The notes under the pieces are model-generated. The model saw only the letters and a program-made list of their open reading frames with translations. It had not been told where the DNA came from and did no database searches. This document shows, in pieces, positions 17,917-26,106 of a DNA stretch of 51,315 nucleotides (the stretch's first letter is position 1; each line of letters opens with the position of its first letter). Source of the DNA: Lachnospiraceae bacterium (GTDB lineage Bacteria; Bacillota; Clostridia; Lachnospirales; Lachnospiraceae); assembly GCA_017935565.1 (NCBI GenBank), contig JAGBHK010000037.1:1-51315 (forward strand), read 5' to 3'. Position numbers and translations under genes: made by a program.

Positions 17917-17940
17917 TCATAGCAGAGCATTTTTATTTTA
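17897..17940 (+). terminator. Terminator of the second sigma/propeller operon
   Basis: Perfect 14-bp stem 17897-17910 with 17917-17930, 6-nt loop, then TTTTATTTTA. Transcripts started at the nested promoter would contain at most a few bases of the right arm and so escape termination. Confidence 0.85.
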
Positions 17941-17953
17941 GGAGGAAAATACG

Positions 17954-19222
17954 ATGGGAATGACAATGACCCAAAAGATTTTAGCTGCTCACTGTGGATT
18001 AGATAGTGTAGAGGCTGGACAACTTATCGAGGCTGATTTGGATTTAGTTCTTGGTAATGACGTAACTGCACCGGTTGCTATCGGTGAGATGAAGAAGATG
18101 AAGGTTGATGGTGTATTTGACAAGGATAAGATTGCTATCGTTCTTGACCATTTTACACCAAATAAAGATATAAAGTCTGCAGAACTTTGCAAGTGTGCAA
18201 AGGATTTCTCTATTGCAAATGACATTACAAATTTCTTTGAGACAGGCGAAGTAGGTATTGAACATGCATTGCTTCCTGAAAAAGGTTTAGTAGTAGCAGG
18301 TGATGTTGTAATCGGTGCTGACTCACATACATGTACATATGGTGCACTTGGTGCATTCTCAACAGGTGTTGGTTCAACAGATATGGCTGCTGGTATGGCT
18401 ACAGGCAAGGCTTGGTTTAAAGTTCCTAGTGCTTTGAAGTTCACACTTACAGGTAAGCCAGGTAAATGGGTTAGCGGTAAAGACGTTATTCTTCACATTA
18501 TTGGTATGATAGGTGTTGATGGTGCTTTATATAAATCTATGGAATTTGTTGGTGATGGTATCCAGTATTTATCTATGGATGACAGATTTGCTATGACAAA
18601 TATGGCTATTGAAGCAGGTGGAAAGAATGGTATTTTCCCTGTTGATGATTTGACTATTGAGTATATGAAGGAACATTCTGTAAGAGATTTCAATATCTAT
18701 GAAGCAGATGAAGATGCAGTATATGATGAAGAATATGTTATTGATTTAAGCACACTTAAGCCAACAGTAGCATTTCCACATCTTCCTGAAAATACAAAGC
18801 CTATCGATGAAGTTGGCGACATCAAGATTGACCAGGTTGTTATCGGTTCTTGTACAAATGGTAGAATTGAAGATATGAGAATTGCTGCAAAGGTTATGGA
18901 AGGCAAGCATGTTGCAAAGGGCGTTAGAGTAATTGTTATTCCTGCAACACAGAAGATTTACCTTCAGGCTATTGAAGAAGGACTCGTACAGACATTTATT
19001 AAGGCTGGTGCTGCCGTTAGTACACCAACATGTGGACCATGTCTTGGTGGACATATGGGTATCCTTGCTAAAGGCGAAAGAGCAATTGCTACAACAAACA
19101 GAAACTTCGTAGGTCGTATGGGACATCCAGAATCAGAAGTTTACCTTGCAAGCCCAGCAGTAGCTGCTGCAAGTGCTATTACAGGTAAGATTTCATGTCC
19201 ATGTGAAGTTTGCGAAGATTAA
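17954..19222 (+). CDS. leuC: 3-isopropylmalate dehydratase large subunit
   Basis: 422 residues of the aconitase superfamily, short LeuC/HacA-type. The 4Fe-4S ligands are C300 (SCTNGR), C360 and C363 (CGPCLGG). DHFTPNKD and ADSHTCTYG are also conserved. With LeuD it isomerises 2- to 3-isopropylmalate in leucine synthesis. SD AGGAGG lies 8 nt before the ATG and 13 bp separate it from leuD. No T-box or Leu-codon leader is visible, so regulation seems to rest on the nested promoter. Confidence 0.95.
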   Translation: MGMTMTQKILAAHCGLDSVEAGQLIEADLDLVLGNDVTAPVAIGEMKKMKVDGVFDKDKIAIVLDHFTPNKDIKSAELCKCAKDFSIANDITNFFETGEVGIEHALLPEKGLVVAGDVVIGADSHTCTYGALGAFSTGVGSTDMAAGMATGKAWFKVPSALKFTLTGKPGKWVSGKDVILHIIGMIGVDGALYKSMEFVGDGIQYLSMDDRFAMTNMAIEAGGKNGIFPVDDLTIEYMKEHSVRDFNIYEADEDAVYDEEYVIDLSTLKPTVAFPHLPENTKPIDEVGDIKIDQVVIGSCTNGRIEDMRIAAKVMEGKHVAKGVRVIVIPATQKIYLQAIEEGLVQTFIKAGAAVSTPTCGPCLGGHMGILAKGERAIATTNRNFVGRMGHPESEVYLASPAVAAASAITGKISCPCEVCED

Positions 19223-19235
19223 TTGGAGGTAGAAT

Positions 19236-19721
19236 ATGAAAGCATTAGGTAAAGTATATAAATATGGTGATAATGTAGATACAGACGTAATCATTCCTGC
19301 AAGATATTTGAATGCTCCAGACCCAAGCGAATTGGCTAAGCATTGTATGGAAGATATTGATGTAGATTTTGCAAAAAATGTACAGAAAGGCGATATCATT
19401 GTTGCAACAAAGAACTTTGGTTGTGGTTCATCAAGAGAGCATGCTCCAATTTCTATTAAGGCTTGTGGCGTTAGCTGTGTAATCGCTGAAACATTTGCGA
19501 GAATCTTCTATAGAAATGCTATTAACATCGGTCTTCCAATCATTGAATGTAAGGAAGCCGCATATGGTATTGATGCTGGTGATGAAGTTGAAGTTGATTT
19601 TGACAGTGGTATGATTTACAACCGTACAAAAGGTACAGAATTCAAGGGTCAGGCATTCCCAGAATTTATGCAGAAGATTATAAATTCAGAAGGTTTGATT
19701 AATTATATTAATAATAAGTAG
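19236..19721 (+). CDS. leuD: 3-isopropylmalate dehydratase small subunit
   Basis: 161 residues, usual length for the short LeuD type. The swivelling domain has [16 protein letters not shown] near the N-terminus and [12 protein letters not shown] (substrate-binding loop) at ~60-71. It forms a heterodimer with the product of leuC. Confidence 0.95.
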   Translation: MKALGKVYKYGDNVDTDVIIPARYLNAPDPSELAKHCMEDIDVDFAKNVQKGDIIVATKNFGCGSSREHAPISIKACGVSCVIAETFARIFYRNAINIGLPIIECKEAAYGIDAGDEVEVDFDSGMIYNRTKGTEFKGQAFPEFMQKIINSEGLINYINNK

Positions 19722-19755
19722 AAATAAATATTAACTGTATTGGAACAGTAACATT

Positions 19756-19799
19756 AAGAGCAGAGTGTTTGGATGATTTCAAACATTCTGCTCTTTTTT
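19756..19799. terminator. Terminator of leuCD
   Basis: 15-bp stem 19756-19770 with 19781-19795 (one wobble pair), then TTTTTT. It also lies just past the stop of the converging minus-strand gene. Confidence 0.85.
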
Positions 19800-20577
19800 A
19801 ATACTCTCTAATTTTCTTAGAAATCTTTATTTTATCATATCTTTCATCATACATTGCCTGATTTAATCCATCGATATAATTTTTTGTATATCTTATATTT
19901 ACACCTTTTTCCTCAAGTGTGTCTATGGCTTTGTTATAAGCGATGGCTGCGTCTGATTCGGATTCGTATCTTCCTATTATATAGTCTCCGTTAATGTGTA
20001 TCTTGGCCGTATATACAGGACGCCCATTTTTCTCTGATTTTGTAACACCGTTATAATGATTGATAATATGTATATTTCTGTATCTAAAGTCGGTTTCATC
20101 TCCGTTTACAAAGATGTAATCCTTGCCAGGTTTTGCAAAGTTCTTGATACCGTATCTATTTAGTATATTTACCTGCATACCATAATCAGCGACGAATAGA
20201 TGACCACCACGACGCATGATTTTGTGGTTGGAATAGTAGAACAAGTCGTCTACATCGAATGTAAATACGTCATCAGGCGTCATATAATATAGGAAGTATT
20301 TCGGATAAAGATATATAGGGTTTTTGAAATAAATACCGTTATCCCTAAAGTTTATTAAGCTGACCCATTTATCAAATGAGAGGAGTTTCTTCCTATTATA
20401 TTGTTCAATATTAATAGTATTATCCGAAAGGATATTTGTAGCTTCCAAATATGCATTGTGAGCGGTTATTTCTTCAGAAAAACTACCTAGGCTTATGTGC
20501 TTATTTTTATACGTAATAGAAGAACGATAATATAAAGTTTTATCTTTTTTATATGCAATATAAACTCCGGCTAACAT
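19798..20577 (-). CDS. AP2/HNH-like DNA-binding protein (endonuclease-derived)
   Basis: 259 residues from ATG 20577 (AAAGGA SD). Two AP2-like beta-sheet modules flank the protein: residues ~4-50 (GVYIAYKKDKTLYYRSSITY...LGSFSEEITAHNAY) and ~190-235 (GVTKSEKNGRPVYTAKIHI...GRYESESDAAIAYNKA). Between them, KPGKDYIFVNGDETDFRYRNIHIIN resembles an HNH homing endonuclease core (vdHin.n..dnR..NLri), but the metal-binding His residues are gone. I infer a domesticated DNA-binding descendant of an HNH-AP2 homing endonuclease. No flanking intron or repeats seen; target unknown. Confidence 0.6.
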   Translation of the reverse strand: MLAGVYIAYKKDKTLYYRSSITYKNKHISLGSFSEEITAHNAYLEATNILSDNTINIEQYNRKKLLSFDKWVSLINFRDNGIYFKNPIYLYPKYFLYYMTPDDVFTFDVDDLFYYSNHKIMRRGGHLFVADYGMQVNILNRYGIKNFAKPGKDYIFVNGDETDFRYRNIHIINHYNGVTKSEKNGRPVYTAKIHINGDYIIGRYESESDAAIAYNKAIDTLEEKGVNIRYTKNYIDGLNQAMYDERYDKIKISKKIREY

Positions 20578-20946
20578 AAAATCTGTCCTTTCATTGATAT
20601 AGTAGGCTTTGTAACAATTTCTTAACAATTATTATTAAAAAAGTATAAACAATTTATAAAGGAATTATAGCATAAAATCGCGGTTTTTCAAGGAAAAATG
20701 AGTCTGATTTTTTGAAAAAAATAATAAAAAAATGCAAAAATGGTTTACATAATTCTTGAACGAATGCAAAATTAGAAAATTTTAGTAAACAGATTATATA
20801 AAGGTCGTTTTATCCTAATAAAATATCAAGTGGCAAGTTGCATAAAAATAGATTCGAAAAAAGTGTATATCGGGTTGAGTTGCATAAAAATGAAAAAAGA
20901 TAAAAAAATCAAGTTGTTAATGTTGCACAAAAATTAAGGGTTTAAG
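20578..20946. other. AT-rich intergenic region with three phased GTTGCAYAAAAA sites
   Basis: A 445-bp gap between divergent genes. GTTGCATAAAAA occurs at 20838-20849 and 20879-20890, and GTTGCACAAAAA at 20922-20933: spacings of 41 and 43 bp, about four helical turns. They end 14 bp before the -35 box of the SleB-like gene. This looks like a binding array for an unknown regulator. The remainder holds A/T tracts with no ORF or hairpin of note. Confidence 0.5.
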
Positions 20947-20975
20947 TTGACTTATTTTTTATCACTGAATATAAT
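20947..20975 (+). promoter_or_regulatory. Sigma-A-type promoter of the SleB-like gene
   Basis: TTGACT (20947-20952), 17-bp spacer, TATAAT (20970-20975). Confidence 0.8.
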
Positions 20976-21022
20976 TTCACGTGAGTTTGCAAGTGTGGCA
21001 AATGGAAAGGTAAAGGTGAAAT

Positions 21023-21814
21023 ATGCAAAGAATTTTTGAACTGATTAGTTCAGTTAACAATTTTGTTAACACAATGAAAGCAACAGTAAAAAAGGTATGC
21101 AGAAACATCATTATAACAATGGCGACAGCGATAACTGTTCTTACAGTGATAATTGTATCAGTTATTATCAATGGTGAGAAAAACGCTGTTGCACAAACAA
21201 CAAATTATACCGATGACGAAAATTTACATGTGGTAGAAAATGATGTAGAAGATGATGTAACGGAAATCGAAACAGAAGCTGAAACTACAGTAGTTGTTGA
21301 AAATGAAACAACTACAGAACCTGAAACAAATCAGGTTGTCGAAAATGAAACAGAAGAGCAGACTTCTGTATATTTATCAGACGCACAGGTTGAGGTAAAG
21401 GACATTGTTACATCCACATACGCACCAGTGGAAATATATTACACTGAGAAAGATTATGATGCATTAATCAGAATCGTACATGCCGAGGCTGGTAATCAGG
21501 ACGATATAGGTAAAATCCTTGTAGCAAATGTAATTATCAACAGAGTAAAAAGCGAAAAGTTCCCTAACGATATTTATAGCGTTGTTACACAGAATAATGG
21601 TAAGACATACCAGTTTTCTCCTGTAAGACCAGGTAAATCATTCTATACAGTGACACCAACAGAACACACAATAGAATGTGTAAATAGAGCTTTGGCTGGC
21701 GAAGATTATTCAAAGGGCGCATTATTCTTCTGTTGTAAGACAAGTCCAGATAGCTGGTTCAACACAAAACTCACATTTTTGTTCACACACGGACCACATT
21801 ATTTTTACAAATAA
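21023..21814 (+). CDS. Cell wall hydrolase, SleB/CwlJ domain
   Basis: 263 residues: N-terminal cytosolic ~28, transmembrane helix ~29-50, a Glu/Thr-rich acidic linker (~60-125), then the Hydrolase_2 (PF07486) domain at ~140-263. Catalytic Glu is E155 in HAEAGNQD, followed by ANVIINRVKS, the FSPV segment and a C-terminal GPHYFYK. The domain is a peptidoglycan lytic enzyme known from spore-cortex hydrolysis; a sigma-A promoter suggests a vegetative wall role here. SD AAAGGTG. Confidence 0.88.
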   Translation: MQRIFELISSVNNFVNTMKATVKKVCRNIIITMATAITVLTVIIVSVIINGEKNAVAQTTNYTDDENLHVVENDVEDDVTEIETEAETTVVVENETTTEPETNQVVENETEEQTSVYLSDAQVEVKDIVTSTYAPVEIYYTEKDYDALIRIVHAEAGNQDDIGKILVANVIINRVKSEKFPNDIYSVVTQNNGKTYQFSPVRPGKSFYTVTPTEHTIECVNRALAGEDYSKGALFFCCKTSPDSWFNTKLTFLFTHGPHYFYK

Positions 21815-21824
21815 GATAATAGAA

Positions 21825-21868
21825 GGCGGATATCTTAGAATTCTAGGATGTCCGTCATTTTATATTAT
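21825..21868 (+). terminator. Terminator after the SleB-like gene
   Basis: 14-bp stem with wobble pairs, 21825-21838 with 21843-21856, 4-nt loop, then ATTTTATATT. Confidence 0.75.
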
Positions 21869-21895
21869 GTAGTGTTTTATTTTATGATAAAACAC

Positions 21896-21924
21896 TTGTC
21901 TTTGTGCAAAAGGTGTGCTATTAT
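21896..21924 (+). promoter_or_regulatory. Sigma-A-type promoter of thrC
   Basis: TTGTCT (21896-21901), 17-bp spacer, TATTAT (21919-21924). No riboswitch or leader fold is evident in the short leader. Confidence 0.65.
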
Positions 21925-21986
21925 AACAAAGATTGAAATTCATTTGTATTACAAATGTTATTATAATTAATGAAAGAAGGATTACT

Positions 21987-23471
21987 ATGGAATTATTGTA
22001 TAAGAGTACAAGAAGTGATGAAACTGTAAAAGCATCAGAGGCTATATTAAAGGGCCTTGCAAGTGATGGCGGATTATTCGTTCCTGTTTCACTTCCAAAG
22101 TTAAATGTAAGCATTGATGAATTAGCTAAAATGTCATATCAGGAAACTGCATACGCAGTAATGAAAGAATTTTTGACTGATTTCACAGAAGAAGAATTGA
22201 AGAACTGTATTGCTAAGGCTTATGACAGCAAGTTTGACACAGAGCAGATTGCTCCACTTGTTAAAGCTGATGGCGCTTACTATCTTGAGTTGTTCCATGG
22301 TTCAACTATAGCATTTAAGGATATGGCTTTATCTATATTGCCACATTTACTTACAACTTCAGCAAAGAAGAATAATGTAAAGAATGAAATCGTTATTCTT
22401 ACAGCAACATCAGGTGATACAGGTAAGGCTGCTCTTGCAGGTTTTGCAGATGTTGAAAACACAAGAATCGTTGTATTCTATCCAAAGGGAGGCGTTAGCC
22501 CTATTCAGGAGAAGCAGATGGTTACTCAGAAGGGTAATAATGTAAAGGTTATCGGTATTAAGGGTAACTTTGACCAGGCTCAGAGTGGTGTTAAAGCTAT
22601 ATTTGGTAACAAGGAATTAGAGAAAGAGATGAATGAAGCTGGATTCCAGTTCTCATCAGCAAACTCTATCAACATTGGTAGACTTGTACCACAGGTTGTT
22701 TATTATGTATATGCATATGCTAAATTATATGCAGAAGGCGAAATCGCAAAAGATGAGAAAATCAATGTAGTAGTTCCAACAGGTAACTTTGGTAATATTT
22801 TAGCTGCATACTATGCTAAAAACATGGGACTTCCTATTGATAAACTTATCTGTGCTTCAAATGATAATAAAGTTCTTTTTGACTTCTTCACAACAGGAGA
22901 ATACAATAAGAACAGAGATTTCATCCTTACAAACTCTCCTTCAATGGATATTCTTATCTCAAGTAACTTGGAGAGATTGATTTATAAGATTGCAGGCGCA
23001 TCTTCTGAAAAGAACAGCGAACTTATGTCTTCTCTTGCAAAGGATGGTAAGTATGAAATTACAGCTGATATGAAGGCTGAACTTAAAGATTTCTATGGAA
23101 ATTATGCAACAGAATCTGAAACAGCAGAAACTATTAAGAGTATCTATGATGCAACAGGTTACATAATTGATACACATACAGCTGTAGCAGCAAATGTATT
23201 TAAGAAATATGTTAAAGATACAAACGATACAACAAAGTGTGTAATCGCTTCAACAGCTAGCCCATTTAAGTTCACAAGAAGTGTAATGAATTCTATCGAT
23301 GCAAAATATGATGCAATGGGTGATTTCGAACTTGTTGATGAACTTTCAAGAATTGGAAATGTTAAGGTTCCAAATGCAATTGAAGAGATTAGAAATGCTA
23401 ATGTATTACATGATACAGTTTGTGAAGTAGAAGATATGGAAAAGACTGTAAAAGAATTTTTAGGAATGTAA
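21987..23471 (+). CDS. thrC: Threonine synthase
   Basis: 494 residues, the longer thrC type of fungi and many bacteria. N-terminal LYKSTRS and SDGGLFVP are typical; the PLP Lys is K111 in GSTIAFKDMA, followed by TATSGDTGKAAL and the phosphate-binding loop PTGNFGN. It converts O-phosphohomoserine to threonine. I chose ATG 21987 (GAAAGAAGG SD); the frame is open 18 codons upstream without an SD. Confidence 0.95.
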   Translation: MELLYKSTRSDETVKASEAILKGLASDGGLFVPVSLPKLNVSIDELAKMSYQETAYAVMKEFLTDFTEEELKNCIAKAYDSKFDTEQIAPLVKADGAYYLELFHGSTIAFKDMALSILPHLLTTSAKKNNVKNEIVILTATSGDTGKAALAGFADVENTRIVVFYPKGGVSPIQEKQMVTQKGNNVKVIGIKGNFDQAQSGVKAIFGNKELEKEMNEAGFQFSSANSINIGRLVPQVVYYVYAYAKLYAEGEIAKDEKINVVVPTGNFGNILAAYYAKNMGLPIDKLICASNDNKVLFDFFTTGEYNKNRDFILTNSPSMDILISSNLERLIYKIAGASSEKNSELMSSLAKDGKYEITADMKAELKDFYGNYATESETAETIKSIYDATGYIIDTHTAVAANVFKKYVKDTNDTTKCVIASTASPFKFTRSVMNSIDAKYDAMGDFELVDELSRIGNVKVPNAIEEIRNANVLHDTVCEVEDMEKTVKEFLGM

Positions 23472-23510
23472 TTTAATTTTTCTCACTCACTTTTGATAAA
23501 TTTTCAAATG

Positions 23511-23546
23511 GAAAACCGGTGTCACATTAATGTGGCACCGGTTTTC
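23511..23546. terminator. Bidirectional terminator between thrC and the CheX-like gene
   Basis: Stem GAAAACCGGTGTCACAT (23511-23527) with its near-complement at 23530-23546, A-tract upstream and T-tract downstream of the core. Confidence 0.8.
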
Positions 23547-23572
23547 GGTTAAATAAGAGATGAGAAAAAATA

Positions 23573-24466
23573 TTATTTGGATAATATGTAATATATATCT
23601 CCAAATGGGTACATAAATTTTAAACAAACCTGACTGTCTATAGATGAAGAATCTAAATCATCATTATATACAGGAGGAGTAAGTTTGTATTCTAAACCTT
23701 CCTCGTTTGATAAATTAACAGTATACAAACCATTCTGTAAATTGATAAAATCACAAAATGAAGCATAAGCATATTCGTCTATCTCTGTAACAGGTTCTTC
23801 GGCATATCTTGTGGCAAATTCAAGAAGTGCTTTATCGTTAGCTGCGATAGTAGTACCGAATAATTTAACATCATTATCTGTAATATCCTGAGAACTGTAA
23901 TAAACAGCATCTTTTGGAATATCTTTAATATCAGCTGATAAAATAGTAAAGTCTGCGCCAACAAATCTTACAAAATCATTGATAAGAAGAGATATATATA
24001 CTGAATATAAGTGTTTGGTCTTATCATCAGTTACAGTTTCCAAAAGTGTTTCAGCCATACTGTTAGATGTTGACTGTGTAGCAGTTGTCATATCTGCATC
24101 TGTAATAGAGTATTTTGCTTTGTATGCGTTGATAGTTTCTTCAAATGCTGCGTTTGTAAGATAGCCTAAATCAACTAAAGTCTGACCTAACAAGAGGTAA
24201 CCAGGTTTTTGAGAATTTAACAATTCTTCGACCTGTTCATTGGTCATATAACCCATAGCTACGGCTAAATCACCGATTCGCATATTCTTAACAGCCTGTT
24301 GTTTATGTACATTTTCAACCTGTCCGGCAGTCATATAACCTGCATTAATAGCTAAAACACCGAGTTTCATTCGAGTTTCACTTTTTTTCTGCAACGCTTC
24401 TAATAACTGTTCGGCGGTGATAATATTTGAATTTAATAAATAATTTCCATAATATTGACTAAACAT
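23573..24466 (-). CDS. CheX-like protein with three N-terminal MshEN-type repeats
   Basis: 297 residues. Residues ~5-115 contain three copies of the MshEN/GspE_N pattern (x-L-G-x-x-A/L...G-Y-M/L-T...Q): KLGVLAINAGYMT, RIGDLAVAMGYMT, LLGQTLVDLGYLT. This module binds c-di-GMP in MshE. After a Thr/Ser linker, residues ~145-297 look like the CheX/chemotaxis phosphatase fold, though the E-x-x-N motif is not clear. It follows a stand-alone receiver protein by 15 bp. I infer a small signalling pair possibly linked to c-di-GMP. SD AAGGAGG. Confidence 0.6.
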   Translation of the reverse strand: MFSQYYGNYLLNSNIITAEQLLEALQKKSETRMKLGVLAINAGYMTAGQVENVHKQQAVKNMRIGDLAVAMGYMTNEQVEELLNSQKPGYLLLGQTLVDLGYLTNAAFEETINAYKAKYSITDADMTTATQSTSNSMAETLLETVTDDKTKHLYSVYISLLINDFVRFVGADFTILSADIKDIPKDAVYYSSQDITDNDVKLFGTTIAANDKALLEFATRYAEEPVTEIDEYAYASFCDFINLQNGLYTVNLSNEEGLEYKLTPPVYNDDLDSSSIDSQVCLKFMYPFGDIYYILSK

Positions 24467-24481
24467 AGGTTACGCCTCCTT

Positions 24482-24847
24482 CTATAATCGTTCGATCAAG
24501 TTCTTTAAAACGTCGTAATCAATAGGTTTTTGAAGAAAGTCGGTAGCACCTAATTTAATAGCGTCTTTTAAAGTTTCTTGTGTACCTACGGAAGAAGTCA
24601 TAACAACCTTTGCATCTGGATAACGCTTCTTTATATATTCCAACGCGCTTACTCCACTAAGGTTAGGCATAACAATATCCATAAGTGTTAAATCTGGTTT
24701 AAATTTCTCAAAGTTTTCGATAGCGATAGCTCCGTCCTGTGCTTCAACAACATCGTTACATCCGATGGAATTAAGGAAGTCCTTTAATTTCTTTCTAGAA
24801 AGCATAGAATCGTCGCAAATCATAATTCTAATTTCCTCAATCTTCAT
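24482..24847 (-). CDS. CheY-like single-domain response regulator
   Basis: 121 residues, receiver domain only. Acid pocket D12-D13, phosphoacceptor D57 (LTLMDIVMP), conserved Thr/Ser in MTSS and Lys in QKP near 107. It has no output domain, so it acts by protein contact, most likely with the CheX/MshEN protein encoded next in the operon. SD AAAGGA. Confidence 0.92.
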   Translation of the reverse strand: MKIEEIRIMICDDSMLSRKKLKDFLNSIGCNDVVEAQDGAIAIENFEKFKPDLTLMDIVMPNLSGVSALEYIKKRYPDAKVVMTSSVGTQETLKDAIKLGATDFLQKPIDYDVLKNLIERL

Positions 24848-24993
24848 TCTTTAGTCATTCCTTTCTTGAAATAAGATATAATAATATTTAGTTTTTACCG
24901 ACAATAACTATATATAATTATATAATATAAATTGCATTTTTACAAGGAAAAGTATGGAAAAATTTTTAAATTTATGAGAAAATAAGTTAAACA

Positions 24994-25010
24994 TCACATG
25001 AACGTCACAT
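24994..25010 (+). promoter_or_regulatory. TCACAT direct repeat upstream of the response regulator gene
   Basis: TCACAT at 24994-24999 and 25005-25010, 11-bp period. This is the spacing used by OmpR/PhoP-family dimers (Bacillus PhoP boxes are TTCACA-like), so autoregulation is possible. Confidence 0.45.
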
Positions 25011-25055
25011 AAAAAATGATAATAAAGATATAAAATGCAAAGGAGAATAGGTGCA

Positions 25056-25733
25056 ATGGGTAGAATACTTGTAGTTGATGATGAGGAAAAAATCAGATTA
25101 ATTATTAGAAAATATGGTGAATTTGAAGGTCATGAAATTAAAGAAGCAGCGGATGGTATGGAAGCTGTAAAAATGTGTGACGCTGAAGATTTTGATTTAG
25201 TTATTTTAGATGTTATGATGCCTGAATTGGATGGATTTTCAACATGTAAACTTATTAAAAGCAAGAAGGATATATCAGTTATTATGCTTTCTGCCCGTGG
25301 CGAAGAATACGATAGAATACATGGTTTTGAAACAGGTGTAGATGATTATGTTGTAAAACCATTTTCACCTAAAGAGTTAATGATGCGTGTAAATGTTGTT
25401 ATTTCCAGACATTCAAAGAAAACAACGGATAGTACGCAACATGAAGTTTATGAAAAAGAGGGGTTAAAGGTTGATTTTACTAGCAGAAGTGTACTCGTTG
25501 ATGGAAAAACTGTAAATATGACTCCAAAAGAATATGATCTGTTATTCTTCTTTATAAAGAATAAAGGTATAGCGCTTACTAGAGAAAAACTTATTAATGA
25601 AGTATGGGGTTATGATTATTATGGCGATGATAGAACATTGGATACACATATTAAATTGCTTAGAAGTTCTTTAGGTGAATACCGTAAGTTTTTGACAACG
25701 CTAAGAGGTATGGGATACCGTTTTGAAGCATAA
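25056..25733 (+). CDS. OmpR/PhoB-family response regulator
   Basis: 225 residues. Receiver domain with phosphoacceptor D52 (LVILDVMMPE), LSARGEEYDRI and KPFSPKEL; C-terminal winged helix at ~130-225 (MTPKEYDLLFFF, RTLDTHIKLLRSSLG, TLRGMGYRFE). I start at ATG 25056: the upstream ATG at 25035 lies before the AAAGGAG SD. The cognate kinase is probably the one at 28633, separated by two lipoprotein genes and a terminator. Likely target genes are those neighbours. Confidence 0.93.
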   Translation: MGRILVVDDEEKIRLIIRKYGEFEGHEIKEAADGMEAVKMCDAEDFDLVILDVMMPELDGFSTCKLIKSKKDISVIMLSARGEEYDRIHGFETGVDDYVVKPFSPKELMMRVNVVISRHSKKTTDSTQHEVYEKEGLKVDFTSRSVLVDGKTVNMTPKEYDLLFFFIKNKGIALTREKLINEVWGYDYYGDDRTLDTHIKLLRSSLGEYRKFLTTLRGMGYRFEA

Positions 25734-25757
25734 TTTTTTATAGTAGTGAATTTTTGG

Positions 25758-25804
25758 GTGGCGGATTTTCTATTTGTATGAAAAACAAACAGAAAATCCG
25801 CTAC
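25758..25804 (+). terminator. Hairpin after the response regulator gene
   Basis: 20-bp stem 25758-25777 with 25785-25804 (two non-Watson-Crick positions), 7-nt loop; only a short T-stretch follows, so termination may be partial. Confidence 0.65.
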
Positions 25805-25848
25805 TTTATAAATACACAATCATAAAGGATTATGCTTGAAAAGATATA

Positions 25849-25877
25849 TTGTAAATAAGTCTTTATCGTGGTATAAT
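25849..25877 (+). promoter_or_regulatory. Sigma-A-type promoter of the lipoprotein pair
   Basis: TTGTAA (25849-25854), 17-bp spacer ending TGG, TATAAT (25872-25877). Confidence 0.75.
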
Positions 25878-25917
25878 ATTGATATTAAATTACGTGATTA
25901 AAATTTAATATTATATT

Positions 25918-26106
25918 AGGAGGAATGCTTATGAAAAAGATGAAACTTTTGAGCCTTATGTTAGTTGTTTGTATGCTTTTTACAGCATGTCAGTCAAGTG
26001 AAGATAAGGAAAGTGCAGCAATTAATGATTCAACAGGAAGTGAGAACTCTAATTCAAATTCAGACAGCGGTAACAGTACTGAAAATATGGTTTGGTTCCC
26101 AAAATC
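25918..26106 (+). repeat. 188-bp near-identical repeat, copy 1 (SD, signal peptide, linker)
   Basis: From the SD through codon ~58, this stretch matches 27170-27358 with only two base changes seen, then similarity drops sharply to that of distant paralogues. Confidence 0.9.

Noticed and set aside
17885-17953. T-box or leucine attenuator before leuC
   Set aside because: No T-box sequence, specifier stem or Leu-codon leader; the hairpin is explained as the upstream terminator with a nested promoter.
17989-18444. 151-codon minus-strand ORF inside leuC
   Set aside because: Shadow of leuC; Ser/Pro-rich translation without start signals.
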